Shown here one piece after another: positions 12,440-22,965 of a stretch of 64,000 bases of DNA. The notes under the pieces were generated by a model. The model ran no database searches, was not told the DNA's origin, and saw only the letters and a list, made by a program, of their open reading frames with translations. Source of the DNA: Hydrangea macrophylla (Eukaryota > Streptophyta > Magnoliopsida > Cornales > Hydrangeaceae). Each line of letters starts with the position of its first letter. Position 1 is the first letter of the stretch. Location: NCBI GenBank assembly GCA_033977485.1, contig CM066988.1, forward strand, positions 31,864,001 to 31,928,000, given 5' to 3'. The position numbers and the translations under genes were made by a program.

Positions 12440-13586
12440 TAAATAAGGCTTTTTGTGGCCTTCAAAATTTGCCCCTGCATAAATTCTACCCAATTCTCCC
12501 AATTCATCAAATCTCTATTGAAGGATCTTGAAGCTTCAAGGAGGAAGAAGAAGAAGAAGAAGAAGAAGAAGAAGAAGAAGAAGAAGAATATTGCTTGTAA
12601 GGGTTGAATCTCTTCGAATCAATCAAATTCTGAGATATCCCAGAGGTGAAAGCTTCAAATTTATCTTAATATATCATAATTTAAGCACAATTTGTAGATC
12701 TCTAGGATATTTACACATTTTACAAAGTATTCCTCTTCCTTTTTCCACATACCACTTCATCAAATTGTGATTAAATCTTCATTGAATTGTTGTTGATTTG
12801 GATCTTGATAACTATATAATCTATATTAAACATGTTTTCAAAAGCTATGGATCATCCAAATTTGCATTGATTTCATCATTCTTTCTCATGCTCTTCTCTT
12901 GAAGTTCATGGAATCGCCAATATTCCATTTGATTTTCCTGAGATTAGATCCTCTAATTCTCTGTAATTTCATGATTATGAGAGGATTAGAGTTGATCTAG
13001 ATCATACCTATGGGTGTTGGATGGATCTAAGTCTATTCTCATGACTTTCGTTCATTCATTTGGAATTCATGAAACTCTCCTTGTTTCATTGGTTTCCATG
13101 GAAATCAAGTCTCAATCCTCAAGGATCATCAATTTGGGAGAGGAATTAGGTGTAGATTTTAGTTGTTTGTATGATTTGATTGTTAGATACAAGAGAATCC
13201 AATTGGGTAAGTTAACTTTCATAGGATTGAGTGAGACCTTAGAGCTTATCTCTAGACTCTCTCATGAGGTCTTTGTTGGGGCTTCTTCAAGGCTAAATCC
13301 ATGGAATTCTTATGATAACTAGTATTGCTTATGTTGATTATGATCATGCTAGACCGAGATTCTCTATAGAATTCTAAGATATAGTTTGATTTAAGTTATG
13401 AACATCAATTCATCAATGGTGCAATGACTTCAATGACGATCTATGATCAAGGATTTTAATTAAATCATGATCCGTTGGATTTGAATGAGACCAATTGGAA
13501 TATGTCCATAATGCATAGATCTACCATTGCAATTTTTATTTTGTCTCGATTATATGATCTTGATGGTTTGATCATGGATCTTATAA
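12440..13586 (+). repeat. Degenerate TAT-type LTR, copy E, left part
   Basis: Diverged but collinear with the LTR at 55458-58140 (copy D). Shared landmarks are GGTGGATCCAAGTCT-like and ATTCATGAAACTCTCC-like stretches, ATCAAGGATTTTAATTAAATCATGATCCGTTGG (given here as a landmark only in part, ATCATGATCCGTTGG) and the GACCAATTGGAAT segment. It is broken at 13587 by the Athila-like element and resumes at 22059. It contains a (GAA)n tract at 12544-12588. The open frame at 13014-13322 is not a gene. Confidence 0.6.
12544..12588. repeat. (GAA)n microsatellite
   Basis: About 15 GAA units. The poly-Arg open frame that crosses it is a by-product of the repeat. Confidence 0.95.
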
Positions 13587-13591
13587 ACTAG

Positions 13592-14934
13592 TGATCTTGT
13601 CAGAATCAATATATAAAAAGTGTTTTTTACTTTTCAAAAGATTTGTAGTGTGAAAGCAAAGGTCGAACCCACAGGGATTGGTTAACTACAGCGACTTAAT
13701 TTTAAAACCTAATTTTAGTTAATTATGAAAACGGATTTTGATTTGATTTTAATTAAACTAATAACAATAAAAATAAATCTAAATTATGAAAGCAATTAAA
13801 AAGTGTTTTTGTAAATATGTGAAGGGAATCTAGGATTGCAACTCCACCACTAGCGTCATAATAAGGGTATTTATGAATTACTCTAGCTTATTACGTTGGA
13901 TGAATATGGGGAATTGTGGCTACAAGCCCAATTTCTCCGTCAAGAGAATAATCATGGTTCAAGCACCAACATATTCCATCTTCGGTTAGCACGAATTATC
14001 CCACACTAAACTAGGGTTGTGACATAATTCATCTAATCTAGGCATGGATTATTCGGATACTTGATAGCACAAATCAATAAAGCACCATCACATGTAAATA
14101 ATCTAAACAAGCACGTACAACAAGTATAGATCATTGAGCACATCACAGTCAAAATAGATCTAAGACAAGAATAAACTTTGAAAGCAATGATTTAATCAAT
14201 AGAAGTACGATTATTTATAAAAATCCTCGGAACATGTGACTGCCATCCATACATAATAAAACTAAAAGAAAAACATAAAATACTGCCTATTACTCGACTA
14301 GGGATTCATTGAAACCCTAGATCTATGTCTAAGCTGCCATGGAAGTGGAGATCGGCAAGTAGTTGATGGAGGAGGCCATGGGAATCCTTGGTCTTCTTCT
14401 TCTTCTCATTGTTTCCCTCCCTTCAATGGCTGAAAGGATATGTGTATATGGCTGTATATAGGATGTGTCTATTAATGACCAACCTTTTAATTGAAGTAAA
14501 TTAGAGTATATGTAGATTTACAATAAGTTTTTGGAAGCTTTCCTAACTCGTAACGAACTGAAACTGATATATTTTACAATCTGGACGCAGTTAGGACGTC
14601 TCGTTTGCACAGGAGTCTTCAGTATACTGAAATACGCATCTTTGCTTTTTGTACGGATCGCGCGAGCAAACCGCGCGAGCGCGACATTTGGTACTTCGCG
14701 CTCGCGGATCGCGCGAGCGATTTCTGGGTTTTCGCGCCCGCGGACCGCGCGCGCGACTTGGCTTTTTCAGCTTCTTTTCTTCTGCTTTTTCACCCTATTT
14801 AGCCTGATATACTTGATTTCTTCCAAAACCTGTCAGAAAATAGAAAACGAAGTAAAAATATACAAAAACAGGATAAAAAGGTACTAACAAATGCTCGTTA
14901 AGGCGTATAAATAGGATCTGTTCTCTCCCGATCA
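13592..14934 (-). repeat. 3' LTR of the Athila-like element
   Basis: On the plus strand it starts TGATCTTGTCAGAATCA and ends TTCTCTCCCGATCA. Its inner border at 14935 adjoins a purine-rich stretch on the minus strand (AGGTTTAGGGGTA), the likely polypurine tract. A CpG-dense block lies at 14657-14757. Confidence 0.9.
14657..14757. repeat. CpG-dense CGCGCGAGCG-type block in the Athila LTR
   Basis: About 100 bp in which CGCGCGAGCG, CGCTCGCGGA and CGCGCCCGCGGA variants recur, in sharp contrast to the AT-rich rest of the LTR. The same block is at 21776-21875 in the other LTR, with a few C-to-T and G-to-A changes. Confidence 0.8.
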
Positions 14935-17518
14935 TACCCCTAAACCTACATTTTGCTAGTCCTCAAGCAAAACTAAAATAAAAACTAACTACTAATAAAA
15001 TACTACTCCATTTTCGCATGGATCACGATTGCATTTAGCGTATGCAACAAGCCTTTTAAACCTCTAGGTGTCCCTAGTCGGACGAGTAAAGTCTCGTGAG
15101 GGTTCTCGTCAACAAGTCACCCACAACCATCTTTATTAACTTAGAAATTTAAAAAGTTTTATTAAAAAGAAAAACATAACATTCAATACTTCTTATCATA
15201 GGACGATGATTCGAAATAGAATAAAGAACAAGAAGAAACGGAATCAAACATCTACCTACATCATGAAAAACAATCTCAAGCACATGCATCGTATAAATCA
15301 ATAGAGTTTATCATAAAATTGCCCGTGTGTGATATGGTAGTCAAATGAACACGCGCATGTCATGAACTTGGAATATACTTCGGATGACCATTTAACTATG
15401 TCTCGACTACGAATCTCACAATGTTAATTACACTCTCAAATAAAACACTCATAAACAGGTGTAATTTTTCTAAAATATGTGAGTAAAGGAAATATGTTTT
15501 CAAAACGAGAAATGCTCACATATGACTGGAAAAAGACGCATGACACGAAAGAACAGTAGTCTCATGGATAGGATGCCAATAATCAAGAAAAGTTAATCAT
15601 TACCATGTTTTAATCCCCCTCCATCGTTTTCATATCCAAACCATGTTTCCTAGGATCAGATAGGACTTTTCAAAGGTTGTAATGTGGCTCAGGCAATGAA
15701 AAATGATAGAACGGATTAACGGGGTAGGTTTAGAATGGCATTGTAAGGCATGCTCGATCTCTTTCATTCTTCTTCTACAAACTTTCATCTTTTCTTTCTC
15801 TTCATTCCTTTTCATTCATTTTTCTTCTTTATTTTTTTATTTTTTAATCAACCTTCTTCTTCTTTATTTTTTTCAACCTTTTCCTCTCCTTTTCTTGCTT
15901 CTCAAATGATTATCCATCGAATACCAAGCAGCTACCCCAATAGCATCTTATTTTCTTCTTCTCAATCAACACATCACCTTAATACTACTAAAAGTTGATC
16001 ACTCTTCCAGTGGTATACTCCAAGTTGATCAAGTTGGAGCTTTTAAAGAGGATAATGGTGAACAAAGAAAAAGAGGCATTGTAACGGCTCAAAGGGGCGA
16101 ACTAAGGAAATTTTTATCTTTTATCGGTCGGCAGTAAACAAAGAGGGCCTAAAATCATTTCCTAGGGTAATACGGTTCTTCAATGTTTACAATGGAAGAT
16201 TATTTAGCATGGTAACAAATATTTTAACTTGACTATCAATCCAAACAAGAATAATGAGACTAAACAACGAGTTAATGCGCTATTTCAATGAAATTCGACA
16301 AACACAAGATGTATTTATAACCCTCTAAAAAGAAAAGATAGGCTCAAAAGCTCACTGGGTCTAGTCTCCACCTTGTGTTATCTGGAAATCCGAATCTTAT
16401 TATAGTTCACCTCAAACATGTATTCAAGCGACTACGTGCAGTGCATAGGTTTGTGTGCAAATCTATGATATAAAACTACGATTCAAACGATGTATAACTT
16501 AAAACATTATATCATGACTTCAGCAATTATTTAATTACATCTTCTCTTGTTTACCATTTTATAACAATCATAGTTACATAACAAGAAGTATCTAATTTGA
16601 GATTGCAAAAACATCGGTAACATCGTTTATTTAAGCACAAGTATCGAAAAATTTTCAAAATTTTGGTGTATATAATAATGTGCATGTGCGTGCATACCCC
16701 CAAACCTAAACCTTTCATTGTCCCTAATGAAACAATAAAACGAAAGAAAGGAGAGTACGTAAGGAAGGAACGATAGTACTTTGGTCTCGGTAATGACAAA
16801 CAGGTAAATGTATAAGAATATGGCGATAAAGTTCAAATGTACCTGTTAATACTAGATAAACGAAAAGAAACTAACAAAAGAATATTAAAGTAAATGAAAC
16901 CGAAATATAAAATATAAATCGATAAACAAATCGAAGTTAAAATTAAACGACAAACGGAAAATTTTAATCGAAACAAGTAAAACAACAACTAACTCGATCT
17001 AAAATGACCTAATAAACAAAAACAGAAAAGTAAAAACTACTAGAACAAGTGTGGAGGACTGATAGAGAAAACAAAAGAAAATATCAGAAAAATAGGGTAT
17101 CGCGCGAGCGGCCGTCGCGCGCGCGAATTCCAAGTTTTTTTTTTTTTTTTTTAATCGCGCCAGCGGGACCCCCTCGCGCCCGCGAAACCAGGCACGAGAA
17201 GAAGCAGAGGCATCATATAAGAAAAAGCAAGGAAAAACGCCTAAGGCACAAACTCGAGCAAGCGGACCGCGCGAGCGAGGCCTCGCGGAGCGGATCACGC
17301 GCGCGAGTTGGGTTTTTTTCCATTTTTTGGCTAAAATTATGTATGTAATATTAAAATAAATTAATTCCGACCCCCAAACCTGTCCAGAAAAACTCTAAGA
17401 CTGACCAAAACGACTCAAAAATATCCAAAAATCAAAGAAACAGACGAAATCAAGCTTGGGTTGCCTCCCAAGAAGCGCTAAATTTTACGTCTTCAGCTAG
17501 ACCATTCTAGCTCAAGAA
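14935..17518 (-). other. 3' non-coding region of the Athila-like element
   Basis: No pol domains are found where reverse transcriptase and integrase would lie. Near the LTR is a hairpin TTTTGCT/AGCAAAA (14951-14972, eight-base loop) containing the CTTGAGGAC motif often seen downstream of pol in such elements. A second CpG-dense block lies at 17098-17310 and a C/T-rich tract at 15750-15905. Open frames here are low-complexity. Confidence 0.6.
17098..17310. repeat. CpG-dense CGCGCGAGCG-type block, internal copy
   Basis: Repeats of CGCGCGAGCGG, CGCGCGCGCGA, CGCGCCCGCGAAA and CGCGCGAGCGAGGC, spread over about 210 bp and separated by AT-rich spacers including a T18 tract. This is the same vocabulary as the LTR blocks. 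Confidence 0.75.
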
Positions 17519-18221
17519 TCATGGAGGCCGTAACTCGGACTGTGAACCCTTTAAGATGTCAGAAAGAGCCCGATGGTAAGTTGAAAGCATGTCGCTTCGA
17601 ATTAATTCAATCGACGGTTCATCCTGATTATATTCAATTCGATTTTTCACCTTTCGAGTAAATTCATCGTTAGAGTCTGTTGTATTCAAATTCATCCGCT
17701 CATCACTCACCGTATTATTCCCCTCATTGTTATTTATTATTTTATTATGTTCAACAGTTCTTCTAACCACATTACCCTCAACACTTAAGTATTCATCGTC
17801 CTTGGGAGGTTGATTAGCCGCATTAAAAACATTTAATTTTAATTTCAAGTTCCCGAACGACACTTTCATTATCCCTGTTCGACAATTGACACGTGCGTTG
17901 GCCGTGGCTAAGAATGGACGACCAAGAATAACAGGAGTGTATTTTCTAGTATCTAGCACCGGTTCGGTGTCAAGGACCATAAAATCAACAGGATAAAAAC
18001 ATTGATCAACTTTAACTAATACGTCTTCGACGATTCCTCTAGGTACTTTGACGAAACGATCCGCTAATTGTATAGTCGCGGCCGTGGGCTTAAGTTCACC
18101 TAGACCTAGTTGTTTATAGACATGATAGGGTAAGAGGTTAACACTAGCACCTAAGTCAAGGAGAGCCCGATGAATGATAGTGTCACCTATGACACATGAA
18201 ATCGTAAGCGTGTCGGGATCC
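17519..18221 (-). pseudogene. Athila-like retroviral-type aspartic protease region
   Basis: Continuing gag on the minus strand in a shifted frame, the segment encodes LLDLGASVNLLPY (D-L-G-A in place of the usual D-T/S-G-A) near 18140-18100, then PRGIVEDVLV and VILGRPFLATANA (17940-17900). This order (active-site loop, then the I-L-G-R-P block) is that of plant gypsy proteases, which cut the polyprotein. The first methionine-led frame is 17980-17519, but homology begins near 18221. The reading frame stops at 17519, about 60 bp before the 3' non-coding region, leaving no reverse transcriptase. Confidence 0.8.
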
Positions 18222-20222
18222 TTATACTTCGGAGGAGCGTGTTGAAAAATAAAACTTACTTTTTCCGTGAGGAAGACCTTTTTTCGGAGTGTGACTGCGT
18301 ATTTTGCGCTTTTGCGTACATAGGTCTTTTAAACATTTAGCATAAGCGGGAATTTGTTTTATAGCGTCGAGGAAAGGAATATTAATTTTAACTTGTTTAA
18401 ATACCTCGAGTATATCTTCGACTTTTGACTTTTTCTTTGAAAGATGAGACGGTTCCTCAATATTAGGTGGATATGGCATTCTCGGAATATAATTTGTTGG
18501 GACCGGTTCATTTTCTTTTCTACTTTGATTCACGTCCTCACCCCTCTCGTTATTAGAGTTGATGTTCATATCTATCACATTCTCATTCTTATTAGGGGTT
18601 TCTATCACCTCCTCTCGTGTAGTCATCCTAGTTGAGACGGCATTTACTTGTTCATTCGACCCCTTAACCTCATATTGTCCCTTAGGGTTTTGAATTGTTT
18701 GACTAGGCAACGTCCCCTCGTTTCTACGACTCACTATAGTAGCTAGTTGTCCCATTTGGGATTCAAGCTTCACAATGGATTGTGTGTGAGAGTGCACTAT
18801 TTGTGCTTGTGCTTGTACTTGTGTTCCAATTTTATTAAGGGACGCCAACACCTTTTCCTCAAAAACGTTACCCCTTGGAGGGTTCGGATTAGGAGGCGGT
18901 TGTTGGTATTGATTAGGTTGAAACTGAGGTCGATATGCATTAGGAAAATTAGTCGCCTCATTAGGATTATTATTATTATTTTTCCACGAGAAGTTAGGAT
19001 GGTTTCTCCATGGCGCATCCGAATTATTAGTAGTCGAATTATAATTATTTCGTGGGTATTGTTGAATAGAATTAATGTGTTGCTCCACGAATTTCAGAAA
19101 TTGAGATGCAGAAGGACATGCAAGGATAGAATGTGACGGATCAGAACATAGTTGACACACTTCATGAGCGGGTGCGGTTGTCGCTTGATTCATTGTCATA
19201 AGTCGGTCAAGTTTTTTAGATAATTCTTGAAATTCAATAGAATGACTCGACTCAAACTTCACCTCTCGTTTGGGTGGAGGAAGATATCCTTCCGAACATA
19301 CCGACACAGCCTGATGCATCAAGTTCTCGCTTAAAGTTTCAAAAATTTTCCAGGCCTCGTCGGCGCTTTTGTGTAGGAAAGTACCCGCACAAACGGCATC
19401 GACGGTATTACGAACAGAGGGAATTAGTCCCTCGTAGAAGACCTGAACAAGTTGCCACTTAGGAGCCTGATGATGTGGGCAAGAGCGTAATAATTCTTTA
19501 AATTTCTCCCACGTATCGTACAGCGTTTCCCCATCTTGCATTATAAAATTAGTGATAGATTTCCTTATTTGATTTGTACGCATAATAGGAAAAAACTTTT
19601 GTAAAAATGCGGTGTGTAAGGCTTCCCATGTTTTAATTGTGTTTGGCTCCAAAGATTGGAGCCAATACTTTGCTTTGTCTTTTAACGAGAATGGAAAGAG
19701 CCACAATTTTAATTCATCATCATTTAAATTTTGGATTTTCAAAGTAGAGCATATGTCCTGAAAATCTCCTAAGTGTTGATATGGATCTTCATTTAGGCGG
19801 CCATGGAAAGACGGTAATAGCGAGATAGTAGACGACTTTATCTCAAAGTGAGATGCTGTCGCCTCCGGTAATTCGATACCGGCTTGTGGCGTGTAAGTAG
19901 TAGGAATAAAATAATTTATAAGTGGAGGAGGTGGCGGCATATTCAGATTATTCATATTATCTCCGTTGTTATTTTGGTTGTTATTGTTATTTCCACCGTC
20001 AGCCATTTTAATCGGTTCGATTTTAAAAGTTCGAATTTTCCTTAACCGTTCACGGGTACTTTGAATTTCGGCCTCAAACAATGACGACATAATCGGAGTT
20101 GATTCGTCGTCTTGCACCCCAGCTCTAGAAGCTTGGGTTGTGGACTTACTAGTTCTTAAGGTACGTTCAAGTTCAAGATCGAAAGATTTTAATTCCGGTT
20201 TATTTGAACGTGTACCTAACAT
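18222..20222 (-). CDS. Gag polyprotein of the Athila-like element
   Basis: 666 codons, uninterrupted. The retrotransposon gag (capsid-like) domain occupies about residues 120-310, with W-X-F-F-S-L-like and A-K-X-W-L-X-S-L blocks near 174-190. An Asn/Gln-rich linker occurs at 77-95 and around 385-450. A zinc knuckle of CX2CX4HX4C type is formed by C356, C359, H364 and C369. Gag would package the RNA into virus-like particles in the cytoplasm. The start at 20222 is the first ATG after the primer binding site region. The end is odd: homology to the gag-protease linker moves to another frame near a T6 run at 18279-18284 (plus strand). Either a one-base indel or a programmed shift separates gag from protease. 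Confidence 0.85.
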   Translation of the reverse strand: MLGTRSNKPELKSFDLELERTLRTSKSTTQASRAGVQDDESTPIMSSLFEAEIQSTRERLRKIRTFKIEPIKMADGGNNNNNQNNNGDNMNNLNMPPPPPLINYFIPTTYTPQAGIELPEATASHFEIKSSTISLLPSFHGRLNEDPYQHLGDFQDICSTLKIQNLNDDELKLWLFPFSLKDKAKYWLQSLEPNTIKTWEALHTAFLQKFFPIMRTNQIRKSITNFIMQDGETLYDTWEKFKELLRSCPHHQAPKWQLVQVFYEGLIPSVRNTVDAVCAGTFLHKSADEAWKIFETLSENLMHQAVSVCSEGYLPPPKREVKFESSHSIEFQELSKKLDRLMTMNQATTAPAHEVCQLCSDPSHSILACPSASQFLKFVEQHINSIQQYPRNNYNSTTNNSDAPWRNHPNFSWKNNNNNPNEATNFPNAYRPQFQPNQYQQPPPNPNPPRGNVFEEKVLASLNKIGTQVQAQAQIVHSHTQSIVKLESQMGQLATIVSRRNEGTLPSQTIQNPKGQYEVKGSNEQVNAVSTRMTTREEVIETPNKNENVIDMNINSNNERGEDVNQSRKENEPVPTNYIPRMPYPPNIEEPSHLSKKKSKVEDILEVFKQVKINIPFLDAIKQIPAYAKCLKDLCTQKRKIRSHTPKKGLPHGKSKFYFSTRSSEV

Positions 20223-20690
20223 AAACTAAAACAAAGGAAAAGAAACTAAAACGACTAACTAAACAAAAGAAACAAATAGCAATCACGCAAATAGGGCAAC
20301 AGGCACACAACTACTGTGATGCATGTAAATTATCCTGTAATGCAGTGACCGCGTCAAGCCCAGCGCCCCGGGTTTCCTAGCTAATGCAATGTTCACTCCA
20401 CAACTAACCTAATGCAAGTAATTGCATCTCAGCGCCCTGACTTACAGTGATTTGATGCGAAGTTAAAGCGAGCAATTTACTTAATTTTTATTTATTTTAT
20501 TTGCGTAAACTCCTTTGATGTAATTAGCTACTCCACTCGGAAACGTTGGAATTTGATGACTCGAAAACCTATAAAATAAAAGAACAAGTTAGTAATTTAA
20601 ATCAAAAACGAAAAATAAGAAGAATAAAAACTAATCTAATATTTACGAATTAACTAAACTGAGATTATAAAATTAAAGGTAGTAATGCAA

Positions 20691-20708
20691 TCCCCGGCAA
20701 CGGCGCCA
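20691..20708 (-). promoter_or_regulatory. Primer binding site of the Athila-like element
   Basis: The plus strand reads TCCCCGGCAACGGCGCCA, identical to the 3' end expected of plant tRNA-Asp. It lies five bases from the LTR border at 20714, which fixes the element's direction as leftward. Athila-group elements commonly use tRNA-Asp. Confidence 0.85.
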
Positions 20709-20713
20709 AAAAT

Positions 20714-22053
20714 TGATCTTGTCAGAATCAAGATATAAAAAGTGTTCTTTACTTTTCAAAAGATTTGTAGTGTGAAAGCAAAGGTCGAACCCACAGGGAT
20801 TGGTTAACTACAACGACTTAATTTTAAAACCTAATTTTAGTTAATTATGAAAACGGATTTTGATTTGATTTTAATTAAACTAATAATAATAAAAATAAAT
20901 CTAAATTATGAAAGCAATTAAAAAGTGTTTTTGTAAATATGTGAAGGGAACCTAGGATTGCAACTCCACCACTAGCGTCATAATAAGGGTATTTATGAAT
21001 TACTCTAGCTTATTACGTTGGATGAATATGGGGAATTGTGGCTACAAGCCCAATTTCTCCGTCAAGAGAATAATCATGGTTCAAGCACAAACATATTCCA
21101 TCTTCGGTTAGCACGAATTATCACACACTAAACTAGGGTTGTGACATAATTCATCTAATCTAGGCATGGATTATTCGGATACTTGATAGCACAAATCAAT
21201 AAAGCACCATCACATGTAAATAATCTAAACAAGCACAACAAGTATAGATCATTGAGCACATCATAGTCAAAATAGATCTAAGACAAGAATAAACTTTGAA
21301 AGCAATGATTTAATCAATAGAAGTACGATTTATTTATAAAAATCCTCGGAACATGTGACTATCATCCATACATAATAAAACTAAAAGAAAAACATAAAAT
21401 ACTGCCTATTACTCGACTAGGGCTTCATTGAAACCCTAGATCTATGTCTAAGCTGCCATGGAAGTGGAGATCGGCAAGTAGTTGATGGAGGAGGCCATGG
21501 GAATCCTTGGTCTTCTTCTTCTTCTCCTTGTTTCCCTCCCTTCAATGGCTGAAAGTATATGTGTATATGGCTGTATATAGGATGTGTCTATTAATGACCA
21601 ACCTTTTAATTGAAGCAAATTAGAGTATATATAGATTCACAATAAGTTTTTGGAAGCTTTCCTAACTCGAAACGAACTGAAATTGATATATTTTACAATC
21701 TGGACGCAGTTAGGACGTCTCGTTTGCACAGGAGTCTTCAGTATACTGAAATACGCATCTTTGCTTTTTGTACGGATTGCGCGAGCGGACCGCGCGAGCG
21801 CGACATTTGGTACTTCGCGCTCGCGGATCGCGCGAGCGATTTCTGGGTTTTCGCGCCCGCGGACCGCACACGCGACTTGGCTTTTTCAGCTTCTTTTCTT
21901 CTTCTTTTTCACCCTGTTTAGCCTGATATACTTGATTTCTTCCAAAACCTGTCAGAAAATAGAAAACGAAGTAAAAATATACAAAAATAGGATAAAAAGG
22001 TACTAACAAATGCTCGTTAAGGCGTATAAATAGGATCTGTTCTCTCCCGATCA
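20714..22053 (-). repeat. 5' LTR of the Athila-like element
   Basis: Differs from the 13592-14934 copy by roughly 27 substitutions and small indels over about 1,340 bp. Carries the CpG-dense block at 21776-21875. Confidence 0.9.
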
Positions 22054-22058
22054 ACTAG

Positions 22059-22850
22059 TCACTTTCCGTCCAGAATTCCAGAACAGTGAGCCTATTTGAA
22101 AATGAGTGGATCAGAGTCTTAATTATGTTATTTGGGCCTCAAAGTATTTCAAAGAACTTTGGGGAGATAGTGAGATTTTCCTATAAACTTGAGTGGTTTC
22201 AAGTTAATTCACTATTTTTAATAAATCATACAATATTGCTAGATAGAGAGTTAGCAGAATCTAAGTGACCTGTAATCTAAGGTCAATTCCCGAAATTTGA
22301 GCCATGTGATCATAGATTTTATTTTTGATATAGAACCTAGACTCACAGAGTCATGTCATATGTGAAAATCATCAAGATCCAATCATGGGCACTATGGTTT
22401 TCGTATTTTAGAATTTTATGTTTCTATTCTGTAAATCCTGAAAACCTAAGGCAAATTTGATGAACTTTGCAAATTTGAATCCAAATGACTTCTTAAGGTC
22501 TTAAGGCTTGGAACATGTATTGATTATGAATAATTGAACCCAAATCCAATCTATCCAAATCAAGCAATTCACATCATGTTTATTATCACGTATCTTGTTT
22601 ATCATGTTCTAGGGAAAATCTCATGTTCTAGGACAATTAGAGCATAAATTATGACAGTGAATGTTGATGTATTAATTTGGTTTAGAATTCTTTCTGATCA
22701 TGTTGAGCATGTCACTTCTATGCTGACATTACATTGGCTCTAGGTTAAGGCCTCTTTTGGCCTTCCCGTTGAGAATCGTATATCTATAGGAATGTTGCGA
22801 TTTCCTTGATGGGAAAGATTACAAGACTTTGTTAATATCTCCCCCTCCAC
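22059..22850 (+). repeat. Degenerate TAT-type LTR, copy E, right part
   Basis: Continues the segment interrupted at 13586. CCAGAATTCCAGAACAGT aligns with 56995-57012 of copy D, and CATTACATTGGCTCTAGGT aligns with 57647-57664. Collinearity with copy D fades near 22840. Confidence 0.6.
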
Positions 22851-22965
22851 TCCCCCCCCCCCCCCCCCCCAGAAAAATTAGGTGAATTTCTGATAATATC
22901 CAGCCCAACCCATAAAAACTTCTAACTTTTGTCGTATTGGTCGGCCTAGTCCAGCTCAAGACTAC
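22851..22965. other. Poly-C tract and unassigned sequence
   Basis: A run of about 20 C (22852-22870) followed by about 95 bp that match neither copy E nor the LTR that starts at 22966. Possibly 3' debris of an older insertion. Confidence 0.45.

Larger units (their letters stand above)
13592..22053 (-). mobile_element. Non-autonomous Athila-like LTR retrotransposon (gag-protease only)
   Basis: Two LTRs (13592-14934 and 20714-22053) with TG...CA ends, about 98% identical by my base-by-base comparison, are flanked by a perfect 5-bp duplication ACTAG (13587-13591 and 22054-22058). The primer binding site lies beside the right LTR, so transcription is leftward. The interior holds a gag ORF and protease but no reverse transcriptase, RNase H or integrase. 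The segment following protease goes directly into the non-coding 3' region (GCGCTTCTTGGGAGGCAACC near 17456-17475). It has inserted into LTR copy E. Confidence 0.9.

Noticed and set aside
12528..12770. Poly-arginine open frame
   Set aside because: Produced by the GAA microsatellite.
18444..19462. Plus-strand frames opposite the Athila gag
   Set aside because: Antisense shadows of the 666-codon gag ORF.
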